Assembly: GCA_944321495.1 (NCBI GenBank)
Contig: CALULP010000040.1
Coordinates: forward strand, 1 to 64,000
Source: an uncultured Bacteroides sp.
GTDB taxonomy: Bacteria; Bacteroidota; Bacteroidia; Bacteroidales; Bacteroidaceae
Direction of reading: 5' to 3'
DNA length: 64,000 nucleotides
The notes beneath the pieces were generated by a model. It was not told the origin of the DNA, ran no database searches, and saw only the letters and a list, made by a program, of their open reading frames with translations. Positions 16,896 through 28,332 of this stretch are shown here, in pieces (within the stretch, counting starts at the first letter, position 1; each line of letters starts with the position of its first letter). A program made the translations under genes and the position numbers.

Positions 16896-18245
16896 TTAAA
16901 TCTGTTTCCCCACCCACTTGCCATACCGGATATACAGGATGCTGAACAACAGGATAGCTGCAGAGTAAACAAATTCGGCTGTCCAACATACGGCCACGTC
17001 CATGCGGCAGATGAGAATGACATAGGTGATGTAGACCGTGTAGAGGGCGAGTGCGCACAGTTCCAAGGCAAGGGCTGTACGCGTGTTGCCCGTGCCGGAT
17101 ACCGACTGGAAGTAGATGAACGCCGGTACGGACAGCACGTAGGAGGCGCACAACACCCATAACGATTGCACTGACGCAGCCCGCAGCCCTTCCATGTCGG
17201 TGTAGATGCTGAGCACCGTGTCGGGGAAGATGCAACACAGCACGGCTATGGGGGTGACAAACAGGTAAGCCAGCCGGATATGTTTACCTATCAGGCGGGG
17301 CACTTCAGCAGCGTGGCCCGCGCCGATAAGGTTGCTCACCAGTGACCCGCAAGTGGAGGCAAAGGCACTTACCATCATGAACAGTAATCCACTGACGCTA
17401 CGCACGATGTTGGTGATGGCCAGCGGCTCCTTGCCCAAATGTTCGATGTAGAGGAAAAACAGGAACCAGGTGGACAGCGACACGCAGTTCTGTATCATTG
17501 TCCAAAGCGATACGCTGAGCATCCGTTTGAGGGTAGGGAAGCTGAAACGGGGCAGGCTGTCCAGCCCGTATTTCCGCAGGTCGATATGTCGGCGGGTGTA
17601 GACAATGAAGAACACGAGCGACACCGCTTCAGCCAAAGATGATCCGATGGCGGCGCCCGCAATGCCCAAAGCCGGGCATCCCAGGTTCCCGAAAATCAGG
17701 ATGTAGTTGAACACTACGTTGCTTAGCACCATTACGATGGAGTTTAGTGTCAGTGTCCGTGTTTGCGTAGTGCCCAGGAAAAAAGCGCGGAACATCACCG
17801 CGTTGAATGAGAACAGCGCGCCGAATACCCGCCAATGCAAGTAACTTGTAGCCGCTTCGTATATTTCGGGCGACGAGATGATGCGTTTCAGGATGATGGG
17901 CGAGAAGAAAAACGACAGCACGAACATCACCACCGCCATGGTGCACTGGAAGTAGATGCCGTGATAAAACAGGCGACCTATCTCGCGGTACTCTCCCTCA
18001 CCGTTACGTCGTGCCATGAGTATTTGCGACCCGATGCTGAAGCCGAAGGCTACCATAAAAATGACGATGTAGAACACCCCGGCAATGGCCGAAGCACCCA
18101 GTTCCACCTCTCCCACGCGACCCAAGAAAGCGGTGTCCGTCATTCCAATCATCTGCTCCATTAAAAGACTGATGAGGATGGGGTAGGCGATGTGCCATAT
18201 CTGGCGGTTGGTGTAGGTAGTGGGTATGTTTGCTGTCTTTTCCAT
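16896..18245 (-). CDS. MATE family multidrug/Na+ efflux transporter
   Basis: This 449-aa inner-membrane transporter of the MATE family exports organic cations or other small molecules using an ion gradient. About twelve hydrophobic segments are seen. The family start pattern is clear (IWHIAYPILISLLMEQMIGMTDTAFLGRVGEVELGA), and the second half repeats the fold (residues 235-445). Substrate cannot be inferred. It is preceded by a 22-bp tandem repeat array and followed closely by the S9 peptidase gene. Confidence 0.93.
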   Translation of the reverse strand: MEKTANIPTTYTNRQIWHIAYPILISLLMEQMIGMTDTAFLGRVGEVELGASAIAGVFYIVIFMVAFGFSIGSQILMARRNGEGEYREIGRLFYHGIYFQCTMAVVMFVLSFFFSPIILKRIISSPEIYEAATSYLHWRVFGALFSFNAVMFRAFFLGTTQTRTLTLNSIVMVLSNVVFNYILIFGNLGCPALGIAGAAIGSSLAEAVSLVFFIVYTRRHIDLRKYGLDSLPRFSFPTLKRMLSVSLWTMIQNCVSLSTWFLFFLYIEHLGKEPLAITNIVRSVSGLLFMMVSAFASTCGSLVSNLIGAGHAAEVPRLIGKHIRLAYLFVTPIAVLCCIFPDTVLSIYTDMEGLRAASVQSLWVLCASYVLSVPAFIYFQSVSGTGNTRTALALELCALALYTVYITYVILICRMDVAVCWTAEFVYSAAILLFSILYIRYGKWVGKQI

Positions 18246-18275
18246 AAAAGTTTGCAGGATAATGGGATTAAGTTA

Positions 18276-18358
18276 AGAGTACAAGTTAACCCAGTTGACT
18301 TATACTCTTAACCGGGTTGACTTGTACTCTTAACTGAGTTAACTTATACTTTTAACTC
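18276..18358. repeat. 22-bp tandem repeat array B (yidC/MATE intergenic)
   Basis: ACTTRTACTYTTAAC begins at 18298, 18320 and 18342, exactly 22 bp apart, preceded by a related unit at 18276. Each unit contains TTAAC-NNN-GTTRA, a short palindrome with a 3-nt centre. The array lies in the 181-nt gap between yidC and the MATE gene, both on the minus strand. Confidence 0.88.
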
Positions 18359-18426
18359 AAGAAGACATTAGTGATTGATTATCAAATCAATTGTATTTTC
18401 TTTCCGTCGGAGGAAGTTTTTTACAC

Positions 18427-20289
18427 TTACTTGTGCTTCTGCTGTTGCTGCTCCCGTTGGCGTTGCATCTCTTCGGCTTGTTTCTGCATAGCTTCCAGGC
18501 GGGCTGCAAAGCCGGTCTTGCGCATCTGTTTGGGGTCTTTCTTGTTAGCCTCGAGTTGTGCAAGAAGCTTGGCTTCGTCGGTAGTGCGGCGCATGATGAT
18601 GGTAGTGACGATGCTTATCAGTGTAGATAGGAAGTAGTAGTAGTTCAGACCGGAAGGATATTCGTTCAGGATGAACAGGAACATCAGCGGCATGAGGTAC
18701 GACATCCATTTCATGGCAGCCATCTGTGGGTTGGCACCCGTATCCTGTTGCTGCATCATGAACTTCACATTCAGCAGGTTGGTTACCGTCATCAGCACAC
18801 AGAACAGGCTGAGATGGCTTCCTATCAAGGGGATGTGGAATGGGAAGTGGATGAATGCATCGTAAGTGGAGAGGTCATCGGCCCACAGGAAACTTTCTTG
18901 CCGCAGTTCGATGGCGCTGGGCACGAACATGAACAAGGCCATGATGATGGGCATCTGCAACAACATCGGCAGGCATCCGCCCATGGGACTGACGCCATAC
19001 TGGCTGTAAAGAGCCATGATTTCCTGTTGCTTTTTCATGGCGTCCTCTTGCTTGGGATATTTTTTGTTGATTTCGTCTATTTTCGGTTTCAGTACCCTCA
19101 TGCGGGCGGAAGACATGTAGGTTTTCCACGTGGTGGGGAAGATGACGGCTTTCACGATGAGTGTCATGAGTAACAGTACCATTCCCATGCTCAAGCCCCA
19201 GCCTTGCAGCCAGTCGAAAATATTGATGGTGAACCATTTGTTTACCCAGCGAAGGATGGGCCAGCCCAAGTAGACCAGTTTCTCCAGTTCCCAGTCTTCG
19301 GTACGTCCTTTGTCCAAAGCGGTCAATGTCTTGTAGTGGTTGGGGCCGATATAGAAATAGAGTTGCGTAGCGTCTTGCCCCGTGGGGTCAAACTTGGCAC
19401 TCATTTCAGCTGTATAGTCTTTGACGTACCCGCTACCTTTGGTAGCCAGTTTCGAGGTAAGTTTAGTCTTGTCGAAGCTATCCTCTGCAATGAGTACGGT
19501 GGAGAAAAATTGGTCTTTGAAAGCAATCCAATCCAACGCTTCTGTCAATTCTTCCTCGTCATCGCTGCTATTCGATAGGTAGTCTGTACCTTCGCCTGTA
19601 ATTTTGTAAGTCAATTCTGCCAGGCGGTTCTCGAAGGTGTAGCCGCGCTCCAACTGACGGATGCGTTGCGCCCATTCAATGTCTACATGCTGGTTGCTTG
19701 ATGCCAGCTTGCCATCCATGCCTATTGCTTGGATGGTGAAGTCCACCAAATAAGTATCTGTATGCAGGGCATAAGTGAAATCGATGTAGCTTTCGGCATT
19801 AGCCTCCAGACGCATGGTGACGGTGCTGTCCGTCTGGTTGACTGGGGTGAAGAAATAATCTTGTGTTTGTATGGTTTCCTTCGCGTTGTAGAACAGGAAG
19901 TTCATTGAAGCATCGGCTCCGCTAAACAAGGTAACGGGCGTCTGCTTATCTTGTTCCATATATTCTTTCAGTATGGCTGAAGACACGCGTCCTCCTTTGG
20001 GCGATATCTCGATGCGCATCAAGTTGTTTTCAAGCGTTACAGGTGAATCGGAGCCTTGACGGGCGTTGAAGAACAGTGAGGTCGAGTCATTTAGGGAGTT
20101 TATGCGCTCATTAGCCAAGGCAGCTTCGGCTTTCGCTTTCAGTTCGGCTTCGCGTTGCTGCACTTGGATTATGGAGTCGTAATAATGTTGTTGGGCTTCC
20201 AATTGCTCTTGGCTGGGTCGGCTCAAAATGCTGAACCCTACCAGCAGGATACCGATAAGGACAAGCCCTGTAATGGTGTTTTTATCCAT
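18427..20289 (-). CDS. yidC: Membrane protein insertase YidC
   Basis: YidC inserts and folds inner-membrane proteins, alone or with SecYEG. The 620-aa protein begins with a membrane anchor ([16 protein letters not shown], residues 8-23), followed by the large periplasmic P1 domain (about 60-340). The conserved C-terminal insertase core starts near residue 365 ([22 protein letters not shown]) with an [16 protein letters not shown] segment ([13 protein letters not shown]). It ends in a Gln- and Lys-rich coiled tail, typical of the Bacteroidetes proteins. It lies 57 nt downstream of pyrG and is likely cotranscribed. Confidence 0.96.
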   Translation of the reverse strand: MDKNTITGLVLIGILLVGFSILSRPSQEQLEAQQHYYDSIIQVQQREAELKAKAEAALANERINSLNDSTSLFFNARQGSDSPVTLENNLMRIEISPKGGRVSSAILKEYMEQDKQTPVTLFSGADASMNFLFYNAKETIQTQDYFFTPVNQTDSTVTMRLEANAESYIDFTYALHTDTYLVDFTIQAIGMDGKLASSNQHVDIEWAQRIRQLERGYTFENRLAELTYKITGEGTDYLSNSSDDEEELTEALDWIAFKDQFFSTVLIAEDSFDKTKLTSKLATKGSGYVKDYTAEMSAKFDPTGQDATQLYFYIGPNHYKTLTALDKGRTEDWELEKLVYLGWPILRWVNKWFTINIFDWLQGWGLSMGMVLLLMTLIVKAVIFPTTWKTYMSSARMRVLKPKIDEINKKYPKQEDAMKKQQEIMALYSQYGVSPMGGCLPMLLQMPIIMALFMFVPSAIELRQESFLWADDLSTYDAFIHFPFHIPLIGSHLSLFCVLMTVTNLLNVKFMMQQQDTGANPQMAAMKWMSYLMPLMFLFILNEYPSGLNYYYFLSTLISIVTTIIMRRTTDEAKLLAQLEANKKDPKQMRKTGFAARLEAMQKQAEEMQRQREQQQQKHK

Positions 20290-20346
20290 TGGTGTCTAAT
20301 AGTTTACGTTTACTTATTATACAAATGGTTTAATAAACGGAATACT

Positions 20347-21990
<1,644 letters not shown>

Positions 21991-22072
21991 CTATAATTTG
22001 GTAATAACAAGTATACAAATGCATGAACACTAATTCATATAGGTCTATGACCCATATTGCCTTTAAAAAGCG

Positions 22073-22080
22073 CAAAATTA
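22073..22080 (-). promoter_or_regulatory. -7 element before pyrG
   Basis: CAAAATTA on the plus strand is TAATTTTG on the minus strand, a TAnnTTTG match giving a leader of about 100 nt before pyrG. Confidence 0.5.
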
Positions 22081-22145
22081 CAAAAAAAAGGAAAGAACAG
22101 AAATATTTCAAGAATACATTTTGAATAAAAAGATGCAAAAAACAA

Positions 22146-22177
22146 TTTTGTCACCTTATATATTTAGCCTATTTTTG
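22146..22177 (+). promoter_or_regulatory. Promoter of the DUF3078 gene
   Basis: TTTTG (22146-22150) and TATTTTTG (22170-22177) are separated by 19 bp, matching the Bacteroides consensus. The start codon is 28 nt downstream at 22206. Confidence 0.65.
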
Positions 22178-22205
22178 CAGTGAAAACATAAACAGCGGGT
22201 AATAT

Positions 22206-23819
22206 ATGAAAAAGAGAAAGATATGGGTATGTTTTGTGTTGGTCTTTGTTTATTCTTCCTCTTTGTGGGCTCAAGAGATGGGGGAATTGATTATGGATGT
22301 CGATACATGCGTGCAAGATTCCCTTATCCACCAAGTAATAGATGCTGGAAATGAGACAGCAGAATGTGACACCTTAAAAAATGATACAATAGGTGTGGAT
22401 ACCTTGAACTTGGCCATGGATACTTTAAAGACGGGAACAGCGATTGAAAAAGATTCTGTTTCCCAGAAAAAAAAGGCGGTGCCTAAACAGCCGACCCTTA
22501 ATAACTTTTTACAAAAATATTGGCTGTTAAAATTGCGTGCTTCTGGAACAGGTACGTATCAAATGGATACAGTTTCAATATTATATGAAAAGCACATAGG
22601 GGTTTTGGATTATTTGAATGACCCCTCTACGCCTGAGCGCTATATAACTTTTGACCCTAATTATTACCGTTTATTCATTCCTCTCACTTATTTTCATGCT
22701 CCAATGCATAGATTTTCTCAAGTGAAGTGGACATTTCATGCCCCCGAAACTAAATCTATGCAAGTAGAACAGTTATTGCCAATCGATACTTTGTTGTTCA
22801 CAAATAAAGAACGTATAAACGCGAGAATCGACCGCGCCCTGTTGACGGCTTATGTGAATTATCCGGAATTAGTTGTACGGACTGAAGATGAAATAGACAG
22901 TATCCCTTTGTTTAAAGATAATATAGAGAAAGAAACATCATCTAAGAAAAGGTCAGTAATCAAATTGTTTTCAACTGAACCTAAAAGACAAGTCCGGAAA
23001 GAAGCCAGAGGTATTGTAATTCGCAAGCCAAACTGGTGGGTTACAGGAGGAAGTGGTTCTTTGCAGTTTACCCAGAACCATTTTTCGGACAATTGGTACA
23101 AAGGTGGTGAGAGTACACATTCCATGTTGGCTGGATTGCAATTGAAAGCCAATTACAACGACCGCGAAAAAATACAATGGGAAAATTTGTTGGATGCGAA
23201 ATTGGGTTTTGTTTCTTCTCCATCGGATGAATATCATAAATATTTGGTAAATAACGATCAATTACGACTTTATAGCAAATTGGGCTTGCAGGCTATTTCC
23301 AAATGGTATTATACGATTTCGACAGAAGTCAAGACGCAATTTTGCCAAGCTTATGGTGCCAACAGCGAAACATTGAAAGCTGCATTCCTGTCACCTCTTG
23401 ATTGGTCGACCAGTATAGGTATGGATTACAAATTGTCCAAGGAAAAGGTGAGCTTGTCCGTCTTTATGGCTCCTCTGACATATACAATGCGTTATGTCGA
23501 GAATTCCGGTGTAGATGAAGTGAGCTATGGCCTCAAGGAAGGGCAAAAAGTGAAACATGATTTTGGTTCACAAGTACAGACCAATTTTTCTTGTTCGATT
23601 TTTTCCTTTGTTAAACTGACTTCACGTCTTGATTATCTGACCAGCTATAAATGGATACGTGTAGAGTGGGAAAATACTTTGGATTTCGTATTGAACCGCT
23701 ATCTTTCTGCCAAGTTATATGTGTTTGGTCGGTTTGATGATGGCAATAAACCAACTGTGGGGAATAGTTATTTCCAAATTAACGAAACGTTTGGTTTTGG
23801 ATTGAATTACGCCTGGTAA
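22206..23819 (+). CDS. DUF3078 domain outer-membrane protein
   Basis: This 537-aa exported protein has a cleavable signal peptide (IWVCFVLVFVYSSSLWAQ, residues 5-22). After a low-complexity Asp/Thr-rich stretch (about 30-95), the C-terminal 260 residues form the DUF3078 region: WWVTGGSGSLQFTQNHFSDNWYKGGES and LLDAKLGFVSS, then alternating aromatic beta strands ending in FGFGLNYAW. The terminal aromatic residue and strand pattern suggest an outer-membrane beta barrel. The family is specific to Bacteroidetes and has no assigned function. It stands alone between pyrG and the rnf operon. Confidence 0.82.
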   Translation: MKKRKIWVCFVLVFVYSSSLWAQEMGELIMDVDTCVQDSLIHQVIDAGNETAECDTLKNDTIGVDTLNLAMDTLKTGTAIEKDSVSQKKKAVPKQPTLNNFLQKYWLLKLRASGTGTYQMDTVSILYEKHIGVLDYLNDPSTPERYITFDPNYYRLFIPLTYFHAPMHRFSQVKWTFHAPETKSMQVEQLLPIDTLLFTNKERINARIDRALLTAYVNYPELVVRTEDEIDSIPLFKDNIEKETSSKKRSVIKLFSTEPKRQVRKEARGIVIRKPNWWVTGGSGSLQFTQNHFSDNWYKGGESTHSMLAGLQLKANYNDREKIQWENLLDAKLGFVSSPSDEYHKYLVNNDQLRLYSKLGLQAISKWYYTISTEVKTQFCQAYGANSETLKAAFLSPLDWSTSIGMDYKLSKEKVSLSVFMAPLTYTMRYVENSGVDEVSYGLKEGQKVKHDFGSQVQTNFSCSIFSFVKLTSRLDYLTSYKWIRVEWENTLDFVLNRYLSAKLYVFGRFDDGNKPTVGNSYFQINETFGFGLNYAW

Positions 23820-23884
23820 AGTCTGTTTTTGCTGTTAATCTGTAAAAATACATGGCTTTCTTATAGAAAAATCTTTTGGAACGC

Positions 23885-23913
23885 TTGTAGTTCATAAATT
23901 ATGCTTAAATTTG
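23885..23913 (+). promoter_or_regulatory. Promoter of the rseC-rnf operon
   Basis: TTG at 23885-23887 and TAAATTTG at 23906-23913 are spaced 18 bp, near the Bacteroides optimum. The rseC start is at 23942, 28 nt beyond the box. A second TTTG-containing motif (TACACTTTG) lies at 23928-23936. Confidence 0.55.
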
Positions 23914-23941
23914 CCGCGATTGTAATGTACACTTTGCAAAA

Positions 23942-24364
23942 ATGGCAAATGCAATAAAACATTTAGGTATCGTGGAAAGCATAAGCAACCAACATTTACA
24001 AGTTCGGATTGTGCAGACATCGGCATGTGCTTCGTGTAGCATTAAAGGGCATTGTACTTCTGCTGATGTAAAAGAAAAGTTAATCGATATTACAGATGCA
24101 GATGCAAGTAAGTATCATCAAGGCGACCATGTATGGGTAATCGGTACTCTTTCCATGGGAGGTATGGCGGTACTGTTGGCTTTTATAATTCCTTTCTTTA
24201 TTGTAGTGATTTCTATCTTTATTCTTATGGCATTGTGGAGCAATGAGCTGCTTTCAGCTCTTTGTTCGCTGGCTTTTTTATTACCATATTATTATATTTT
24301 AAGGATAAAGAAGGAGTGGCTGGGGAAAAAGTTTGCCTTTACCATCCAGCCGGTGGGAGATTAA
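23942..24364 (+). CDS. rseC: RseC/SoxR-reducing-system-like membrane protein
   Basis: This 140-aa RseC/MucC family protein has an N-terminal cytoplasmic part with four clustered cysteines (CASCSIKGHC, residues 31-40) and two hydrophobic helices (about 75-100 and 105-125). In Proteobacteria, RseC homologues sit with Rsx/Rnf genes and help keep SoxR reduced or modulate sigma-E. In Bacteroidetes its place at the head of the rnf operon suggests a role in Rnf assembly or redox control. It lies 34 nt before rnfB. Confidence 0.88.
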   Translation: MANAIKHLGIVESISNQHLQVRIVQTSACASCSIKGHCTSADVKEKLIDITDADASKYHQGDHVWVIGTLSMGGMAVLLAFIIPFFIVVISIFILMALWSNELLSALCSLAFLLPYYYILRIKKEWLGKKFAFTIQPVGD

Positions 24365-24398
24365 TAAAAAAACTAATAATCAAATAACATTTTAATTT

Positions 24399-25286
24399 AT
24401 GCATGTAATTCTGATAGCAGTAATTTCATTGGGAGTAATAGCAGTGGTATTGGCAGCCATACTTTATGCCGCTTCCAAGAAGTTCTCTGTGTATGAAGAT
24501 CCGCGCATCGGGCAAGTGGCTGCCGTATTGCCCCAAGCCAATTGTGGCGGATGTGGTTATCCTGGTTGTAGCGGATTTGCTGACGCCTGTGTCAAAGCTG
24601 GCTCTTTGGACGGTAAACTTTGTCCGGTGGGTGGGGAGGCGGTTATGGCGAAAGTCGCAGATATTCTCGGCTTAACAGTCACAGCTTCCGAACCAAAAGT
24701 TGCCGTAGTTCGTTGTAATGGCACTTGTAGCCATCGCCCTCGTATTAACCAATACGACGGAGTGAAGAGTTGTGCAATTGCTTCAGCTTTATACGGCGGC
24801 GAAACTGGTTGTAGCTATGGCTGCGTGGGATGTGGTGATTGTGTCGCCGTTTGTAAGTTTGATGCCATTCACATGAATCCGGAAACCGGATTACCGGAAG
24901 TGGACGAAAGTAAATGTACCGCATGTGGGGCTTGTGCCAAGGCTTGTCCGAGAAGTATCATTGAAATACGTCCTCAGGGAAAGAAGTCCCGGCGTGTTTA
25001 TGTGCAATGTGTTAACAAGGACAAGGGCGCAGTAGCGCGTAAAGCATGTGCAATGGCATGTATCGGTTGCGGGAAATGCGTTAAGGTCTGTGCTTTTGAT
25101 GCGATTACATTAGAGAATAATTTGGCATACATTGATGCCAATAAGTGCAAGTCTTGTCGTAAATGTGAAGAAGCTTGTCCGCAAGGTGCCATTATTGCGC
25201 TGAATTTTCCACCACGTAAACCGAAAGAGGAAGTCGTTCCAACTTCAGGGGCGGAAGTTTCCCAACCGGTTATTGCAGAATCCTAA
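24399..25286 (+). CDS. rnfB: Rnf electron transport complex subunit B
   Basis: RnfB is the entry point for electrons from reduced ferredoxin into the Rnf complex. The 295-aa protein has an N-terminal membrane anchor (residues 5-24) and a 4Fe-4S module CGGCGYPGC with C75 (C49, C52, C57, C75). Four more CxxCxxC ferredoxin-type motifs follow (CVGCGDC, CTACGAC, CIGCGKC, CKSCRKC), each closed by a CP or CK/CA turn. This is richer than the E. coli RsxB, which has only two such motifs. It is part of the rseC-rnfBCDGEA operon. Confidence 0.95.
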   Translation: MHVILIAVISLGVIAVVLAAILYAASKKFSVYEDPRIGQVAAVLPQANCGGCGYPGCSGFADACVKAGSLDGKLCPVGGEAVMAKVADILGLTVTASEPKVAVVRCNGTCSHRPRINQYDGVKSCAIASALYGGETGCSYGCVGCGDCVAVCKFDAIHMNPETGLPEVDESKCTACGACAKACPRSIIEIRPQGKKSRRVYVQCVNKDKGAVARKACAMACIGCGKCVKVCAFDAITLENNLAYIDANKCKSCRKCEEACPQGAIIALNFPPRKPKEEVVPTSGAEVSQPVIAES

Positions 25287-25318
25287 AAATAGAATATAAA
25301 ATTGTTAATCAAGAATAT

Positions 25319-26656
25319 ATGTTGAAGACATTTTCAATTGGTGGAGTTCATCCACACGAAAATAAGCTTTCAGCGCATCAGCCTATTATTCAGGCAGAAG
25401 TTCCTGCCAAAGCTGTCATATTGTTGGGGCAGCATATCGGTGCTCCTGCCAAACCGATAGTAGCTAAAGGTGATGTCGTGAAAGTCGGTACGAAGATTGC
25501 TGAACCGGGCGGTTTCGTTTCTGCTGCCATTCATTCGTCTGTAAGCGGTAAAGTCGCAAAGATTGATACGGTAGTTGATGCGAGTGGTTATCCGAAACCT
25601 GCCATTTTTATTGATGTAGAAGGTGATGAATGGGAAGAAACTATCGACCGTTCGGATGCATTGGTGAAAGATTGTGCATTGACCTCAGAAGAAATTATAA
25701 AGAAGATAGCAGATGCCGGTATTGTCGGTTTGGGTGGCGCATGTTTCCCCACGCAGGTCAAATTATGTCCTCCGCCGGCATTTAAAGCCGAATGTGTTAT
25801 TATCAACGCTGTAGAGTGCGAGCCTTATTTGACAGCCGACCACCAGTTGATGTTGGAACATGCCGAAGAAATCATGGTGGGTGTTACTTTGTTGATGAAA
25901 GCCGTCAAAGTGGATAAAGCGTTTATTGGTATCGAAAACAATAAGCCCGACGCCATTCAATTAATGACTAAAGTAGCGTCTTCGTACGCTGGGATTGAAG
26001 TAGTGCCTTTGCAAGTGAAGTATCCGCAGGGAGGAGAGAAACAATTGATTGACGCCATTATACATAGACAGGTCGCTGCCGGGGCTTTGCCTATCTCTAC
26101 CGGTGCGGTAGTCCAAAATGTTGGGACTGCTTTTGCTGTTTATCAGGCAGTACAAAAGAACAAGCCTTTGTTTGAGCGTATTGTTACCGTTACTGGCAAG
26201 TCTTTGAAGAAGCCTTCCAATTTCTTGGTGCGTGTTGGTACGCCCATGAAACAATTGATAGAAGCCTGTGGCGGGTTACCGGAAAATACCGGAAAGATTA
26301 TTGGAGGAGGTCCTATGATGGGAAAAGCGTTGATAAACGATGAGATTCCTACGGTAAAAGGTACTTCCGGTATCCTTATATTGGACAATAAGGAAGCCAA
26401 GCGCGATGTCCCGCAGCCTTGCATCCGTTGCGCCAAGTGTGTAGGGGCTTGCCCGATGGGGTTGGAACCTTATTTGCTTGCTACCGTTTCGGCCCATGGC
26501 GATTTTGAACGGGTTGAAAAAGAAGATATCATGTCATGCATCGAGTGCGGTTCTTGTCAATTTACATGCCCGTCTCATCGTCCGATGCTGGATTATATTC
26601 GTTTAGGCAAATCTAAAGTCGGTGCAATGATACGTGCACGTCAGGCTAAAAAATAA
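25319..26656 (+). CDS. rnfC: Rnf electron transport complex subunit C
   Basis: RnfC is the peripheral NADH-binding subunit that exchanges electrons with NAD+. The 445-aa protein contains the NADH/FMN-binding GGACFPT region (GIVGLGGACFPTQVK near residue 140), the SLBB-like middle (VRVGTPMKQLIEACGG), and two ferredoxin motifs, CIRCAKCVGACP and CIECGSCQFTCP, near the end. It lacks the long Ala/Lys-rich C-terminal extension of the gammaproteobacterial protein. It lies 32 nt after rnfB and 9 nt before rnfD. Confidence 0.95.
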   Translation: MLKTFSIGGVHPHENKLSAHQPIIQAEVPAKAVILLGQHIGAPAKPIVAKGDVVKVGTKIAEPGGFVSAAIHSSVSGKVAKIDTVVDASGYPKPAIFIDVEGDEWEETIDRSDALVKDCALTSEEIIKKIADAGIVGLGGACFPTQVKLCPPPAFKAECVIINAVECEPYLTADHQLMLEHAEEIMVGVTLLMKAVKVDKAFIGIENNKPDAIQLMTKVASSYAGIEVVPLQVKYPQGGEKQLIDAIIHRQVAAGALPISTGAVVQNVGTAFAVYQAVQKNKPLFERIVTVTGKSLKKPSNFLVRVGTPMKQLIEACGGLPENTGKIIGGGPMMGKALINDEIPTVKGTSGILILDNKEAKRDVPQPCIRCAKCVGACPMGLEPYLLATVSAHGDFERVEKEDIMSCIECGSCQFTCPSHRPMLDYIRLGKSKVGAMIRARQAKK

Positions 26657-26665
26657 CAATGAAAT

Positions 26666-27661
26666 ATGGAAAATAAACTTATCGTATCCCTTTCGCCTCA
26701 TGTCCATAGTGGTGATAGTGTGAAAAAGAATATGTATGGCGTGCTAATAGCCTTGCTGCCGGCTTTCTTGGTTTCACTTTATTTCTTTGGATTAGGAGCG
26801 TTGATTGTCACGGCGACTTCCGTGCTCGCTTGTCTGTTCTTTGAATGGGCCATTGGAAAATTCATTCTGAAACGTGAAACGACCTCTATTACGGATGGTT
26901 CTGCCATTATTACCGGAGTGTTGCTGGCTTTTAACTTGCCTTCCAATTTGCCCATTTGGATTATTATCATAGGTGCATTATTCGCCATTGGGGTAGCCAA
27001 AATGTCTTTTGGTGGTTTGGGTTGTAATCCTTTCAATCCAGCATTGGCCGGACGTGTATTTTTGTTATTGTCTTTCCCCGTGCAGATGACCAGTTGGCCT
27101 GCCGTTGGCCAGCTTACGGCTTATACCGATGCGGTAACCACCGCTACGCCACTTGCCGTTATGAAAGGGGTAATCAATGGCGCTCCCGGTTTTTCTTTGG
27201 ACCAATTGCCCGATGCCTTCTCGTTGTTCTTGGGCAACAATCCAGGGTGTATCGGTGAGGTCAGTGCCTTGGCATTGCTGTTGGGCTTTGCCTATATGTT
27301 ATGGAAGAAAATCATCACATGGCATATCCCTGTGTCAATCTTGGTAACTGTATTTGTGTTCTCAGGCATTATGTATCTGGTAAAACCGGAATTATATGTA
27401 TCACCTGTCATCCAGCTGCTTTCCGGTGGTCTGATGTTGGGTGCTATTTTCATGGCTACGGATTATGTTACTTCACCCATGAGCCATAAAGGTATGCTGA
27501 TTTACGGTGTATGTATCGGGTTGCTGACGGTGATTATCCGTTTGTTCGGCGCTTATCCGGAGGGCATGTCGTTTGCCATTCTTATCATGAATGCATTTAC
27601 ACCGCTTATAAATACTTATGTTAAACCTAAACGCTTCGGGGAGGTGGCAAAGAAGAAATGA
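26666..27661 (+). CDS. rnfD: Rnf electron transport complex subunit D
   Basis: RnfD is a membrane subunit carrying covalently bound FMN. The 331-aa protein has about nine to ten membrane segments and the flavinylation-type sequence TTATPLAV (around residue 170), where the Thr corresponds to the FMN-linked Thr of the S/T-G-A-T motif. Other family landmarks are GGLGCNPFNPALAGR and FMATDYVTSPMSHKG. Its end overlaps the rnfG start by 4 nt (ATGA). Confidence 0.95.
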   Translation: MENKLIVSLSPHVHSGDSVKKNMYGVLIALLPAFLVSLYFFGLGALIVTATSVLACLFFEWAIGKFILKRETTSITDGSAIITGVLLAFNLPSNLPIWIIIIGALFAIGVAKMSFGGLGCNPFNPALAGRVFLLLSFPVQMTSWPAVGQLTAYTDAVTTATPLAVMKGVINGAPGFSLDQLPDAFSLFLGNNPGCIGEVSALALLLGFAYMLWKKIITWHIPVSILVTVFVFSGIMYLVKPELYVSPVIQLLSGGLMLGAIFMATDYVTSPMSHKGMLIYGVCIGLLTVIIRLFGAYPEGMSFAILIMNAFTPLINTYVKPKRFGEVAKKK

Positions 27662-28314
27662 AAAAGTTAGAATCTACATTATCGAATATGTTGCTGGTGC
27701 TTACGGGCGTCACAGTGGTCTCCGTAGCCCTGCTTGCATGGGTAAATGAGCTGACCAAAGAACCTATAGCCCAAGCCAATGCAAAGGCATTGAACGATGC
27801 GGTCAATTTGGTGATTCCCGGTTTTGACAACGACCCGATTGCCGAGAAGAAAATGCAGGAGGTGAATGGTGTGGAGTATGCCGTTTATCCTGCCACTAAA
27901 GGTGGCGAATATATCGGTGCCGCTGTCGAGGCTTCTTCCATGGGATTTGGAGGGGAGCTGAAGATTCTGGTCGGATTCGATGCCCAAGGTAATATACTGA
28001 ACTATTCATTACTGTCCCATTCCGAGACCCCCGGCCTTGGTTCCAAAGCCGACGTATGGTTTAAGGAAGGTGGGAAAGGCGATATTACAGGTATGAATCC
28101 GGGTGAATCCCCGCTTGCCGTAAGCAAGGATGGGGGAAAGGTAGATGCCATTACGGCTTCCACCATTACCTCCCGGGCATTTTTGAATGCCGTGAATAGT
28201 GCTTATGCTGCTTTTGCCGGACAAGAACAGACCGATTCTTCCACCGGTGCTACCCCACAGAATGTTGAACAACCTGCCGATGATGCTGCCGTACCTGCAT
28301 CGGATGCCCAATAA
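27658..28314 (+). CDS. rnfG: Rnf electron transport complex subunit G
   Basis: RnfG is a membrane-anchored periplasmic subunit with covalent FMN. The 218-aa protein has one N-terminal transmembrane helix (residues 10-28) and an FMN-binding domain with SHSETPGLGSKA and the flavinylation-type site DAITASTITS (about residues 161-170). The tail after residue 185 is Ser/Thr/Ala-rich and disordered. It overlaps rnfD by 4 nt. An ApbE-type flavin transferase is needed for maturation and is not in this window. Confidence 0.94.
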   Translation: MKKLESTLSNMLLVLTGVTVVSVALLAWVNELTKEPIAQANAKALNDAVNLVIPGFDNDPIAEKKMQEVNGVEYAVYPATKGGEYIGAAVEASSMGFGGELKILVGFDAQGNILNYSLLSHSETPGLGSKADVWFKEGGKGDITGMNPGESPLAVSKDGGKVDAITASTITSRAFLNAVNSAYAAFAGQEQTDSSTGATPQNVEQPADDAAVPASDAQ

Positions 28315-28332
28315 TAGAAAGGAGTAGAACTT

